From assembly GCA_039654915.1 (NCBI GenBank), contig CM077594.1, forward strand, positions 21,513,001-21,577,000: a stretch of DNA of 64,000 nucleotides, in the 5' to 3' direction. Source of the DNA: Aquilaria yunnanensis. Its lineage: Eukaryota; Streptophyta; Magnoliopsida; Malvales; Thymelaeaceae. A model generated the notes under the pieces. It did not search any database and was not told the origin of the DNA. It saw only the letters and a list, made by a program, of their open reading frames with translations. The position numbers and the translations under genes were made by a program. This document shows positions 1 to 11,700 of the stretch, piece by piece; the stretch's first letter is position 1; every line of letters starts with the position of its first letter.

Positions 1-6
1 ACTCAA

Positions 7-1295
7 CTGTAGAGTCGAATCACAAAACCTGAACAGTTGACGTGTTCAGGCTCTCTATGGTATCCACACGAGCCTTTCGGGATCACCACGCTTCCACCAC
101 ATCCCGGCAAATGCGTTTCTCTTGCGCTCGCAGTGCTAGCTTGCGTCCTCCAAGGAATTGCAAGAGAAGAGTGCGGTTGTCCTTTTGGGAGGCTAGGGCA
201 AGGAGACCTGCGAATTTCTCACTTAAAAGTTGTATTTATAGTGAGACTCAACTTCCAGGCCTAATGGGTTTCAAAGCCCTAATCCAATTAGGATTTAATT
301 TCGAGCTTAATAATGGCTCAACTCCTTGGCCCATTATTAATACGAAATTAAAGTGAAACCATAACCCAAATAATTAGCCCATGCACTCTAATGATCCAAA
401 TAGCTCTATGTGTGCGACCCAATAGGCTCTTTCCATGTTGGCAATGATCATAAATCACATTTATGATCATAAGCAATGAGCGGTGTCTAGCAACACATCA
501 TTGCTACCCAAGTGACAAGATTGTCGGTGAATTGACTAAACCTTTATGATCATCACCGATATATGCCATTGTCCCTTTGTCCAAGATATCAAGACTAAGC
601 ACGAGACATGGAATGTGTCACTCTCGTATAGCCCAATCTTTGGTTTCTTGATTATCGAGTAGACTAACTTAAACTGACGACATTGATATCATATATCAAC
701 TCATCGGAGCATGGCCATGCATTTTCTAAGTCTCACTCTATCAAGGGGCCCAAAGATATCACTCCCATTACATAGGAGGGACAAATCCCATCTTGATCAT
801 ACAAATCCCTCCGCATGATATGTGACATACCCAATGACCTCCTTCAAGTTCACTCAGTTACGAGCAACAAAGGAAAGTATCAAAGTATGTGACTCACATG
901 TAGGGAATCTTGCTGATCTTAGGTCGAAGAACTACATATACCATGATCACTATGAGAATCACTTATGACACTCATATAACGATCCATGAAGTGTTCTCAT
1001 GGTGGGTCGGTCCAGTACACAAGTTCTTCAACTTGTACCCATATGTAGACTACATATCTCATATTAGTCTCCACATATGCTAGTCATTATGTATTATTGC
1101 AACCCGCTCCACAATAATACTAGACTAGGGACGTTTAAGAATATCATTATTCTAGGGTTACAATTATGTTTATTACATTACGCAGAAACAAAACAACAAA
1201 CAAAATTGCTGGATTAATGCCTCAATAAAATATCATGACTTAATGTGCAAAAATACAATCATCTCATGATTGGCTTTTTGGGCACAATACTAACA
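7..1295 (-). mobile_element. Probable solo LTR (LTR retrotransposon)
   Basis: Read on the minus strand, the segment begins TGTTAGTATTGTGCCC and ends CTCTACAG. The 5-bp sequence CTCAA flanks it at 2-6 and 1296-1300 and is a candidate target-site duplication. The terminal G beyond the usual CA is one base off the canonical LTR end. No primer-binding site follows the 3' terminus in the six bases left before the window edge, which favours a solo LTR over one end of a complete element. The length of about 1.3 kb suits a plant Copia or Gypsy LTR. The superfamily cannot be decided without an internal region; Copia is only a suspicion. No protein-coding frame of interest was seen. Confidence 0.6.
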
Positions 1296-1489
1296 CTCAA
1301 AACATCAACTTTCAAATCCGACGACACAGAAAGTACCCACAAAATAGAAGCAATATCACAAGATAATATGAGTTGTCAGCCAATTTGACAGCCTCCCACG
1401 CTGGTCTGCAGAGAAATTTTAAACACTTCTTGAAACCAACCCATTATTCTTAAACCCCACAAGAAACATAAATACAGTAAAAAATTTCA

Positions 1490-2072
1490 TCAAAGTCTGA
1501 AAGCTGAAAATTTGTCAATGGTGTCATTTTTGTAGTAGGAGTTGTTGGCATACCGGAGCTTGCCTCTGCCGCCGCCAGCATCTCTGCCCTCTTCCCTCAG
1601 TTGTAGTTTCTGGACGGAGCTTTTCAATTTTCCTGGAAAGCACGAACTAGGTTAAAAAGGCCCTGCAAAGCAACTGACAAATTTGAGCGGAGATCTGAGA
1701 ATCGCAAACACACACATGCAAAGGGACTGACAAATCTGAGCGCAGACTCATGGTTTCGGAAATTTAAGCGAGAGAAGATTGAATCCCCAGATTGACAGAC
1801 TCACCTTCCTTCTTCAATGGGAGGAATCGATGGTCGGGTGGCGGCGCGGAGCTTCGTTCACAGTGTTTGCAAACGCTGGCGAAGGGGGCGAAGGTCGGTG
1901 TTCCCAGCTTCGATTGGGCAAGTTGGGTTCGGAGTGAGTGGCCGTCAGAGGCGGAGGCGGAACGAAGTTGGCCAAATGTTCTATTCACTGCGTTAGAAAA
2001 CGCATGGTTTTGTTTCCGGCGGAGGTCAGTGTGCAGAGCTTCGCTTTCATGTTGGGATCGGATTTGGGTCAA
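1490..2072 (-). pseudogene. Chimeric two-exon fragment containing a MAGO NASHI piece
   Basis: On the minus strand an open frame (2072 to 1805) ends in a consensus donor AG|GTGAGT, and TTTCCAG at about 1633 is a good acceptor. Joining 2072-1805 to 1632-1490 keeps one frame of about 136 codons to a TGA at 1490-1492. The second exon includes GKLRYANNSYYKNDTI at 1517-1564, which matches the highly conserved core of MAGO NASHI, the Y14 partner in the exon-junction complex. The family normally has NNSNYKND, so one residue differs. Residues on both sides do not match MAGO. No ATG was found in this frame upstream (2072 is a TTG), so a normal protein is unlikely. The patch is GC-richer than its surroundings. 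The best reading is a captured or broken gene fragment; transcription is inferred only from the splice signals. Confidence 0.45.
1517..1564 (-). pseudogene. MAGO NASHI-like 16-residue coding fragment
   Basis: Sixteen codons reading GKLRYANNSYYKNDTI. MAGO is a small, extremely conserved protein, and this stretch lies in its N-terminal beta-sheet region. The match is too specific to be chance, but only this stretch is present: the rest of MAGO's N-terminal region and its C-terminal helices are absent from the flanking sequence. Confidence 0.6.
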
Positions 2073-2159
2073 GACTCTGAGAGGGATAGGTGAGAGGGAT
2101 CGAATTGGGGGTGGGCCGTGTGAGATGAGTGGGCGTGGGAGAACGTAGTTAACCCTTGT

Positions 2160-3258
2160 GGCATAGGTTGTAAATACAGGTCAATTTGGAGCCTTATTTG
2201 CTACGCTCGACTCCTGACCCGTTTGGTCCACCGTTTGACCCGCGCGCTACTGTTCAGCCCCACTTTTTGAATTACCACGTTCAGCAAACGTAGTTAACAA
2301 CAAAAAAACAAAACCAATATATGTCTTCTACCACTGATTGGTTCAACTGGAAAATTTGCTTAATTTTGGTTAACAAATAGAATTTGATTTTCTTCAATTT
2401 CAATAAGTGACTTAACCACTATTTATTAAAAAAATCTCAACCATGTACTACTCCATTATGGGGTTGTCCCAAGCAAATTGTTTTCTTTTTAAAATTTTTT
2501 TAATATCTAATTTACTTTAATGCCCTCTTTTAAATTCTCACTACAAAACTTAAAAAAAAAAAGACTTTTTTAAATGTTATTTTAATGGGTAAATATAGAA
2601 AGAATAATATGAATTTTTGTTTGTAACAAGTAGTATTTATTTATTGTATAAACAATTTTAATTTAAGAAAATATGCAGCATAATTAATTCCTTTGATCAA
2701 AATAAGACTCCATCACTATGTATTAATAACTTAGAAACAATATAATATACTAGTAAAGAAGAAGAAAAATAAAGAAAATTAATTAAAGCTAAATCACGAG
2801 TTGATAAAAACTTTTCATTTTCTCTCTCTTTTTTTTTTTGCCTTTTTTTTTTTTTTTGTTTTTGAAAAACTCCATGACAAGTTTGAAAATATAGGAGAAG
2901 TTCGTTGCACACGAGTCTGTGAGGTGGAAGATATGGTTTTGTCACCACCTTCACTGTTCCGCTTTTGTCCATCCACTTCATCACAAGAACAACCCGGACT
3001 CTGAGTTTATCCTCCCCAACACCGTCTCAAAGCTCTTCGTCCTTGCCTTTTTCTCCGTCTAGGCCAGCTTCTCCTGCCACGGAGGATCACTCGACTGGCT
3101 CATCACTCTCTTCCTGATTATTAGTAAATTTTCTTCAATAAAATTTCTATTTCTGAATAATTTTTTGTTTTTAAACAATTCTAAATTTTCTATGTTTATT
3201 AGTAAATTTCCAAACATAGAAATTATTCAAAAATAGAAAAATTATTAGAGATATATTA
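2160..3258. other. AT-rich intergenic stretch with one coding-like scrap
   Basis: Mostly AT-rich, with homopolymer runs (T tracts at about 2829-2858). A GC-richer piece at 2967-3117 can be read on the plus strand as HHKNNPDSEFILPNTVSKLF, then hydrophobic residues, an in-frame TAG, and a second hydrophobic piece ending DWLITLFLI. It resembles part of a membrane protein, but I could not identify the family. Nothing else was recognised. Confidence 0.3.
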
Positions 3259-3544
3259 CTCCCTCCGTCTCAATTTACTTGAAATATATTCCTTTTTTAG
3301 ATGTCCTAAAAGGTTGAAACGTTTCTTTTTTTGGAAAAGTTTAAACAATTAAATAATCCTTTTATACAAAACCCAATAAAAACTTTTTTTTAATATCCAC
3401 TAAATCTCTCACTGCACAAAACCAAAAAAAAAATTTTTTTTAATCATTATTTAAACTTTTACTACATAAAAAATTAACAAAAACTACATACACCTTAATC
3501 TCCGTACCCAGGTAAATGTTTCAATAAAAGTGGGACGGAGGGAG
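3259..3544. mobile_element. Stowaway-like MITE, family A copy 1
   Basis: The ends are CTCCCTCCGTCTC and GGGACGGAGGGAG, a near-perfect inverted repeat typical of Stowaway (Tc1/mariner-type) MITEs. The element is flanked by TA at 3257-3258 and 3545-3546, the expected target duplication. It is 286 bp long, AT-rich and has no coding capacity. A degenerate second copy with the same internal order of motifs lies at 55,748-56,074. Confidence 0.9.
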
Positions 3545-3794
3545 TATATATTTAGCGAAATATGGGTTGCAGGTGGCATGTGATGAATATTGTACTTAAT
3601 TTGCATAATTTTCAAATCTTATTGGACAATTAGGGAATTTGGCCAACTTGGATAATACACAAACTGATGAATGTGACTATTTAGAGTTTAAAAAGTATAG
3701 ATTTTCTAAAATAGAGGAGTGAATGTAGATTAGGTTAAACGTCGAGTGGGTTTTGTAAATTTTCCTTAAAAGTTTGATGGGCATTTAAGTTTTT

Positions 3795-4005
3795 AACGAA
3801 CACGAACACGAACATCATTTGTTTGTTTAGAGTAAAACGGTTGTTCATGTTCATTTGTTTATGTTCGTGAACAATAATAAATGAACCAAACGAATGAACT
3901 CATTCATAAACAGCAATACACGAACACGAACATGTTCACAAATAATGTATAGAATATGTTTGTGAACAATTTAAATGAATATAAATGAACGAACATAAAC
4001 GAATG

Positions 4006-4069
<64 letters not shown>

Positions 4070-4290
4070 TACATACATACACACACATATATATATATAT
4101 ATTAATGAATAAACAAACGAATAACGAATGAACACAAACGAACAATAATCGAATTGTTCGTGAACATAAGCGAATGAACATAGACTTGTTCGTGTTCGTT
4201 CGTTTAGCTTAATAAACGAACATAAACAAACTTTCGCTGAACAGTTCATGAATAGTTCACTGAATGTTCTGTTCGTTTACACCCCCAAGC
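3795..4290. repeat. CGAAC/GTTCG-rich dispersed repeat with embedded microsatellites
   Basis: Dozens of copies of CGAACA/TGTTCG occur in both orientations, for example AACGAACACGAACACGAACA at 3797 and TGTTCGTGTTCGTTCGTTTA near 4188. The segment can therefore fold on itself at many points. An (AC)n tract at 4007-4064, an (ACAT)n tract at 4061-4082 and an (AT)n tract at 4087-4102 sit in the middle. This type of repeat is widespread in plant intergenic DNA. The superfamily was not determined and no gene is present. Confidence 0.6.
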
Positions 4291-4426
4291 AAGAGGAAGG
4301 GGGCTTCGATGGTTTTGGTGACTACCGTTTAATATCACATGGACCAAAAATGCGTGATTGATTGGACACGTTTGGCATAGGCACCAAACTCCCCAAAACA
4401 TGAGAAAGAAAGAAATTTTTTAGAAT

Positions 4427-5163
4427 GCAAAAATCATGAAAAAATTACTTATGTTTTAACTTGACCCAAATCAATCACTTCTGATTTTCACGAGTAAAAA
4501 AAACCACCCATGTTTTAAAATTGGGCCATTTGACCTATTCTACGCGACCATCTTGGAATATTCCATTAGAAACAAGAGATATTTTGTTTCTTTTGTCTTA
4601 GTTGGCAACTTTAAGACACGTCACCTAACATTCTCCTTATTTACAATCATTGCCTCCTACTTAACTCATACTTTAACCTACATGGTGGCCCATCCTATCA
4701 CCTTCCGATCTCCAGATCTGAGATCGGTTGTGCAACCAAGAGTAGAGCAACACTGTTCACGCTAATTTGATGGATCATGGAGGCAATCTTGGTAGATAGA
4801 GGATGACTTGTGTGTGGGACAATAAGAGGATGGCGTGTGGGTGGGCTGGAAAGAGGATGGCATGTGGGTTAAGCTGGAGAGAGGATGGTGTATGGGTTAG
4901 GTTTGAGAGAGAATGGCGTGTTGGTAGGTTAGAGAGAGGATCTTCAAACACACCATATTACCACATCATCTTCCATTTAGTATTGCCACCTCATCTACCA
5001 TTTAACATATTAGACCCACCTGCTGTCATATCATCACAACTTAATGGTAGGTAGCTCATTGGCACATTTACATAATGTTAATGATTTATTTGAGTTGTAG
5101 AAGACATAAGTGGCCGATTTGGGCCAAGTTAAAACTCAAATGATTTTTTTTAATGATTTTTAC
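4427..5163. mobile_element. Non-autonomous element with long terminal inverted repeats (Mutator-like)
   Basis: The left arm (from 4427) carries TTTTAACTTGACCCAAATC and the right arm (ending about 5163) carries its imperfect inverse, GATTTGGGCCAAGTTAAAA. The similarity extends over roughly 58 bp per arm. The candidate 9-bp flanks are only partly alike (TTTTTAGAA and CTTTTGGAG). Long TIRs of this size are typical of Mutator-like elements. The interior holds a minisatellite at 4798-4935 and no transposase. Confidence 0.5.
4798..4935 (+). repeat. Minisatellite, about 28-bp unit, 5 copies
   Basis: Five imperfect consecutive units begin AGAGGATG(G/A)C and end in a GGCTGGA/GGTTAGAG-type sequence. 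The units are 27-28 bp and the array lies inside the long-TIR element. The sequence is G-rich on this strand, unlike its AT-rich flanks. An incidental open frame crosses it. Confidence 0.8.
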
Positions 5164-7091
5164 CTTTTGGAGAAGCTTCCCCTAGGCTTCAGGTTTGTTG
5201 TCAATTAGAACAAATTTTCACATATAGTACTGATATATGGAAAATGAGATAAAAAATTATGTGTTCACAAATAAATTATGAGAATTTAAAAGTTCTACAA
5301 AAATTAAAATGTCTAAAAGATATTGATAAGAACTGTCATAAATGGAAAATATACGATATAAAAACAATATAGGGAAATTGGGATTTCAGAACAAATTTGG
5401 GTTTTAAGTGTTATTCATGAAAGATCGGGGGTATAAAACACAAAAGCCAACAGTTTTGGACAAGGTGATAAAAATGTCTACTTTCAAAATTTGAGGATTA
5501 GGAGATACCACCGTAGATCAAAAGCAGATAAATTATGTAATTTACCTTTTTTTGGCCAAAAAAACATTAGCCCAAACAAAAAGCAATTTCAACTAAAAAA
5601 AAAAGTAAAAAAGCCTACTTTCGAAGTTGGAGGGATTAGAGACATCACCGCAGACAAACAGAGCCGATTTAACGTTTTTTCAACAAAAAAAAACAGAAAA
5701 AAAATAATTCCAGGCCAAATAAAAGACTGCCCAATATATATTGTTCACAGTGTCATATCACCTCCTTGTGGTCCAAAATCTTGAAAAAATGAAGGGCTTG
5801 CAAACTATAAGGATGTTATTTACAAGCATGACCTAATTTTATATGGTAAATTATATTTATTCCCAAACCTAAACCAAATTAAAAAAGAAAAACTAAACCT
5901 AAACAAACTAAAAAAATTAAACTTTCTTCGAAACATATAAAACACCCAAAACCAATACGGACCCAAGGTGATAAATTCAGACTTGAAAGAAACTTAAAAT
6001 CTACCTAAGGTGCTAAATACCGTTACTGCTAGGTATAGTTTACCTCAAATTTTTAAGATATACTACATGGTATACCACACCACATACCGTTTCGTTTTTG
6101 CAAAAAAATAAATGTTAAAATATTATTTTAAGATGACATAAATTCAATAATTTTTTGCACATTTTATATATATTCTAATTTTCTCATCATAATTTTGTCA
6201 AATATAAATAAAATATATATGGTAGAAGATATTTTTTTAATAAAAAAAACATAAAAATATTATATATAGAGAAAAATAAATAATACTCAGAAAGAAACTA
6301 ATTTATTGATATAAGAGAAAAAAATAATTTAATAATAAGAGTACATTTTCTAATACCACATTGAGTTCTTAGGTGGCTCAAAGTAACTATTAAATTTTTA
6401 TGTTAACTAAGAAAAACAACCAAAAGAATAAAAATAAAATATTTATTTTATGATATGTGTATTAATTATATTTTAATGTCTTATATATTTATGATATTTT
6501 TATGTAAAATAACCAAAAAAATATCTCTCACACATTTGTGAAAAATAAAATATCACGGTACATACATCGCAATATTTACAGTATACTACAGTTTTTAGAT
6601 AAAATATACACAAAAAGTGAGTGGTATGCGAAATATTATAAAATACTACAGTATACCATGACATACCACATGATAAAATGACAAAATATGAAAACATTTG
6701 TACGATGTAATACCACGGTATTTAATTCCATGATATACCCACAACATGCAATTTCAATTCTCAGCCAATTCCATTAGTTCTCTTATTGATGGTTTAACCG
6801 CACAACAAGTCCTTCACTTCTTTAAATTTGAGCCAATTACTTAAAAACTACAATATAAAAGTTCAATGAACTATTCTAAAAAACTATCTGAGATTTTACA
6901 TTGAGCGTATACAAGCCTTCAACTAAGTTGTACGCAGAGGCAGAGTAGAAGCCTTCAACTTTTCTTTTTCTATTCTCTGTTTCATACCACTGTTTGTTTG
7001 CAAATGAGAGTCTTTTTGTCCGAACTAATGATTGGGGTTGGAGCTTTTCTGCCCCTTTTCTCCCTTGAATCAATTTAGTTTTTTTAATTAA
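5164..7091. other. AT-rich intergenic stretch; possible decayed TIR element at 6013-6735
   Basis: No gene was recognised. At about 6013-6060 the sequence TAAATACCGTTACTGCTAGGTAT is mirrored near 6703-6725 by the inverse of TTAAATACCGTGGTAT. CATGGTATACC-type words recur between them in both orientations. This suggests a decayed DNA transposon of about 0.7 kb, but no target duplication could be matched. The rest is low-complexity AT-rich DNA. Confidence 0.3.
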
Positions 7092-7232
7092 GTTTGACTT
7101 AAATTTATTTATATTAATATTTGTTAGAAAGTTTTAAAAGAAAAATTATACTTAAAAACTATAAAACTTATAGTTTTAAATATAATTTTTTTAAAATGTT
7201 AACAAATATTAATATAATAAATATAAGTCAAA
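7092..7232. repeat. Large imperfect palindrome related to MITE family B
   Basis: The arm at 7093-7127 (TTTGACTTAAATTTATTTAT) is the inverse of the arm at about 7199-7232, around a 71-bp centre that is itself partly palindromic. The left half resembles the first part of the Stowaway-like family B copies at 24,200 and 37,704. It may be a head-to-head remnant of two left halves. Confidence 0.5.
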
Positions 7233-7553
7233 AAGCTAAAATGATACAAAGAGATTACGAGATGGTACTACTTAAAACTACTATATTTCTGACTGCCAAA
7301 AAATGTGGATTGTTTCAAAATAGTCATATTTTTTTTGCATCTTTCACCTTTTATGTTTTCCCACTTACATCATATTTATTTTAAATTTTTTAGGATAAAA
7401 ATTTGTTCTTCGCTTTGATTATGTAAATATTCTTTCTTGTGTTGGTAAGGACAAGCATGAAAAATGAGGAAAATACATAAGAAACTTGTCTTTATCTAAA
7501 GAAAAAATAAATAAATAAATAAAATAAACAAATAAAAATGAAAATAAAAATAA
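7233..7553. other. AT-rich spacer, nothing recognised
   Basis: Simple AT-rich sequence with an (AAAT)n-like stretch near 7503-7530, ending at the TAA target duplication of CACTA-1. No feature was supported. Confidence 0.5.
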
Positions 7554-7569
7554 CACTACAAGGATGAAG

Positions 7570-7960
7570 AGCATTTCCTACATTAATTTCATACGAAAAA
7601 AAGCGTAGGAACATGATTCACAAGAAAACCGTCGGACAAAAATGCATTGATTGGTCAATAGGGATTCTATGCGACGGTTTTCTTTCAATAAAACTGTGAC
7701 AAATAAAACAACAGCACAATTGTCAGAATAAGATGACGGGAAATTTTGGCGCCAAAGCATCCGACGCTTTTCCTGCAAATTTTTGTCCTACGCTTTTGAG
7801 ACAAACGAGGATATGGGCATCTTAAAAATGTAGGAAATTTATTCCTTCGATTTTCCTACAGTTTAGTTTTCCTGCATTTTTGTGACGTAAATTAATACAT
7901 ATTTGCTACACTAGTCTTGCAGTTTGACTTTTCATATGTATTCTACGATTTTGTTATAGA
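7570..7960 (+). repeat. CACTA-1 left subterminal repeat array
   Basis: Recurring words, many in both orientations, include GCGTAGGAA, CCGTCGGAC, GCGACGGTTTT, CCGACGCTTTTC, CTACGCTTTTG and TTTCCTACAG. They match the words of the right end (19,035-19,455) and of the internal block at 12,961-13,400. Such arrays are bound by the element's own accessory protein in the CACTA family. A TATA-like TATAAATA at 7968-7975 directly follows. Confidence 0.8.
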
Positions 7961-7967
7961 TTTTGCT

Positions 7968-7975
7968 TATAAATA
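7968..7975 (+). promoter_or_regulatory. TATA box of CACTA-1 transposase gene
   Basis: TATAAATA is followed by a pyrimidine-rich leader (CCTCCCCTCCTCCCTTCTCTCC). It stands at the inner edge of the left subterminal array, about 765 bp before the first transposase ATG at 8740, and the leader probably contains an intron. Confidence 0.55.
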
Positions 7976-8739
7976 CCTCCCCTCCTCCCTTCTCTCCAGT
8001 TCGTCTCTGCTATTCTTTCGGCATCCGTTTTGGCTTCTGTTTCAACATCTTCCTCAGCTCAAATGAGGTGTTTCAAAATAATTTAGAGGTTAGTGATTTA
8101 AATGGTAATTACTTGTTTTTTAGAAGATATAGTTATATTAATTTAGGTAGCTGACTTATATGACAGCATGTTGTTCATAATAAGTATTTATTCATTATAC
8201 CTTAGAATCTCCATCCATGATTGTGTTGATGAAAAATATAATATTGGTCAAATTCAGATTGTGGGCAAACAAAATGTATTTGATTAAGTTATATTTGTGA
8301 TTAACATAATCATGGATTGTCCAAGTTGGACAGTTGAAAGTTGCATAAGTAGTGTTACAGTTAATGTGTTATTTTCGTAGTAGCAGTTTATGAATTTTGG
8401 TAGACTATTTCCCAAATTGTTCCCGTTGTGTGTTTCTCAATAAGTTGATATTGTTGAGAAACACTGTGAGTGGTAACTGAAGGAAAATGCTGTCGAAATT
8501 TACAGAAAATGCTACTAAAATGGAACAGTTAAAATGTTATATTGTTTATGCAAGTTTCAATGGATTAAGGTCCTTACCTTAATGGAGTAGCTAGTTTAGT
8601 TATGGAAAATTGACATGTATGCATGACATATATAAGTAATTCATTTACATTTTCACTATATTTATATTTTATGAAATATAATAAATTTATTACGTATTTC
8701 TGTTTAGGGTTTTTATTGTTTATTTTACAAGGGAACCAA

Positions 8740-11700
8740 ATGGCTGCTAATGGACATGAGTAGATGTACCAAAGGGCAAATACAGATAGGTATATGAATT
8801 CTGGATTTGTGGCTAGTGTTAATGAGTTTTTACATTTTGCATGTAGTGGGAAGGAGTCAGAAATGATTAAATGCCCTTGTCACAAATGTAATAACAGATT
8901 TTATAAAATAGAAGTAAAAGTGAGAGAGCATTTGTATCAATATGGATTTACGTCAAACTATTACATATGACACTGTCACAATGAACAATATGATAGCAAA
9001 TTGCACAATTTTAGTATGGCTCGTAGCTATTTTCCATCGCACTCATATGGAGCATTAAGTAGGGAATCAAGTAGTGTAAATGCGTATGAACAGATGGTAC
9101 GTGAATCAATAGATCCATTATCATCGAATGTAGGATCTGGAAATAGTGAAAGAATGTTGGTGGATGATGAGTTTATCGATGCTGACGTCGAAGAAGCTGA
9201 TAATGCCAGTGATAATAATGATAATGTGTTCGATGTGTTTGAAATGAGGGAGGGGGTTACCTAATCCGACTGCACAACAATTCTATAATTTGTTGGATGA
9301 TGCAAATACACCATTGTGGGATGGGTGCACTAAACATGCACGATTGTCAGCAATGACCCAATTATTAAGTTGCAAAAGTGAGTTTAATATGACGGATCGT
9401 TGTTTCGATCGAGTACTGGAGCTTATGAAAGAAATGTTTCCTGAAACTAATAGACTCCCAGACACGCTATATGATGTGAAACAACTCACAAAAGAACTTG
9501 GATTGCCATATATATAAATTCATACTTGTGAGAATAACTGTATGCTATTCTATTGGGAAGATGAGAAATTAACACATTGTCATGAATGTGGGAGCAGTAG
9601 ATATAAAGAAAGAATAACCTCCGGACAAAAGATGTTGATTCCCAAGAAATTGTTACAGTATCTACCAATAACCAGTAGGTTGAAGCGCTTGTACATTCAT
9701 CAAAAACAGCGACTCACATGACTTGGCATGCTTATAATAAATCATGTAATGATGGAAGTATAGGTCATCCATGTCAGTTTGAAGCGTGGCGTCACGTAGA
9801 TCGAGCATTCCCATTATTCATTGCTGAAATCAGAAATGTTAGGCTTGGGTTGTGTACCGATGGATTTAACTTGAATAATATTATTGGTAGAACGTATACG
9901 ATATGACCAATTTTTATAATTGTTTACAATCTTCCTCCAGAACTGTGTATGAAAGAACCCGTCATTTTTATGACTCTCTTAATTCCTGGTCCTAGAGCAC
10001 CAGGACGCAACATTGATGTATTTTTACGAACATTGATTGAGGAGCTCAAAACTTTATGGTTGGAAGGGGTTGTTACATGGGACAGTTCTCGACAACAGAA
10101 TTTTGTTATGAAGACATGTTTATTATGGACAATTAATGATTTTCCTGCACTAGGAAACCTTTCAGGTTGGAGTACCAATGGTAAGCTTGTGTGCCCATAT
10201 TGCATAGATGAAATTGACACATTTATGTTGAAGAAATGCAAAAAGCCATGTTGGTTTGATTGTCATAGGATTTTTTTACCACATAATCACACATTCAATT
10301 CGAATGTAACATCATTCATCCCAGGGAAAATGGTTAGTGTTGTCTTTAGTCCATAAAGTCAGGTGAGGAAATTCATGATATGTTGGTTGGGAATTATTTT
10401 CTTCCGTTTGGCTATTCATATGATAAACACCGAGTTGCGGGGTTTGAAGAGTGGCATAATTGGTTAAAGCGGTGTATATTCCGGGAGTTACCGTACTGAA
10501 AGCATTTGCTAGTTCGCCATAATTTGGACCTCAAGCATATTGAAAAGAGTTGTTGTGAGAATATTTTCAATTTTGTTATGGATATACAGGGGAAAACAAA
10601 AGATAACTAAAATTCTCCTCTTTCGCTTGAGGAGTTAAAAAATATGCGGCGTGAACTACATTTACAAAATGTTAGGGGGAACTGTGTGAAACCAAAAGCA
10701 TCTTATATGTTGTGTCGGGAACATGTAAAGGAAGTTACTTTGTGGCTGAGAACAATAAATATGCCTAATGGGTATGCCTCAAACTTGGGCCATATGGTTA
10801 ACTTGAGTGACGGTACATTCTATAACTTCAAGAGCCACGATTGTCATGTGTTAATGCAGAGGTTACTTCTTATTGCATTACGTGGGTACATGCTAGGTTT
10901 TATATGGGAAATGATTTCTGAGTTTTGCTCATTTTTCAAAACATTGTGCACAAGTAGGATTCGATTTGATGACATACAAAAGTTGGAGCAGAATATAGTG
11001 GTTACCATATGTAAGCTAGAAAAGATATTCCCTCCTACCTTTTTTGATTCGATGAAACATCTTGTCATCCACCTCCCTCATGAGGTAAAGTTGTGTGATC
11101 CAGTTCAATTTCAATGGATGTATCTATTTGAAAGGTAATTTTCGGTTTTGCATTTATATTTCTGTCAGTAATTTTCATATATTATATGTCAATAATTTTT
11201 ATATTTTTTTAACTTGGCAGACTAATGCGGTCATTGAAGCGAAATGCCAGAAATAAAGCTGCAATTAAAGGTTCAATTGTGGAAGCATATTTGGTCTAGG
11301 AAATGTCTACATTCTGTAGCCACTACTTTGAACTAAATATTCTTACACGATCAAACAGGGTGCCACGAAATGATGACATTGATTTTCCTGTGGCTCATGT
11401 TAAGGATCAATTGTTATCTATCTTCAATACAAGATGTCGTAATATACCTAACCACGGGCAAAAACACTTACTTGATCCTAATGAGAGACATTAAATGCAC
11501 ATCTACACTTTATGCAATTGCAATGAGATTATACCGATTGTCAGGTGCCATATATGGAAACAAGTGTTAGGGTTTTAATTCATTATTGACTACTTATCAT
11601 TTCAGGCACTTTGACTCTTATATATTAACAAGATTTTCCCAATTCAATGAAAGTCAATTACAAAGTTATCGAGATGAACAATTCATCCAATGGTTTTTAT

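Noticed and set aside
1792..2148. Plus-strand 118-codon frame overlapping the MAGO-fragment region
   Set aside because: Antisense shadow of the GC-rich patch; the minus strand has splice signals and the MAGO match.
4007..4102. Regular repeats that might suggest a CRISPR array
   Set aside because: Simple AC/ACAT/AT microsatellite; no spacers, and the genome is a plant's.
5491..5784. 97-codon open frame
   Set aside because: Lysine-rich translation of A-tracts in AT-rich DNA; no recognised motif.
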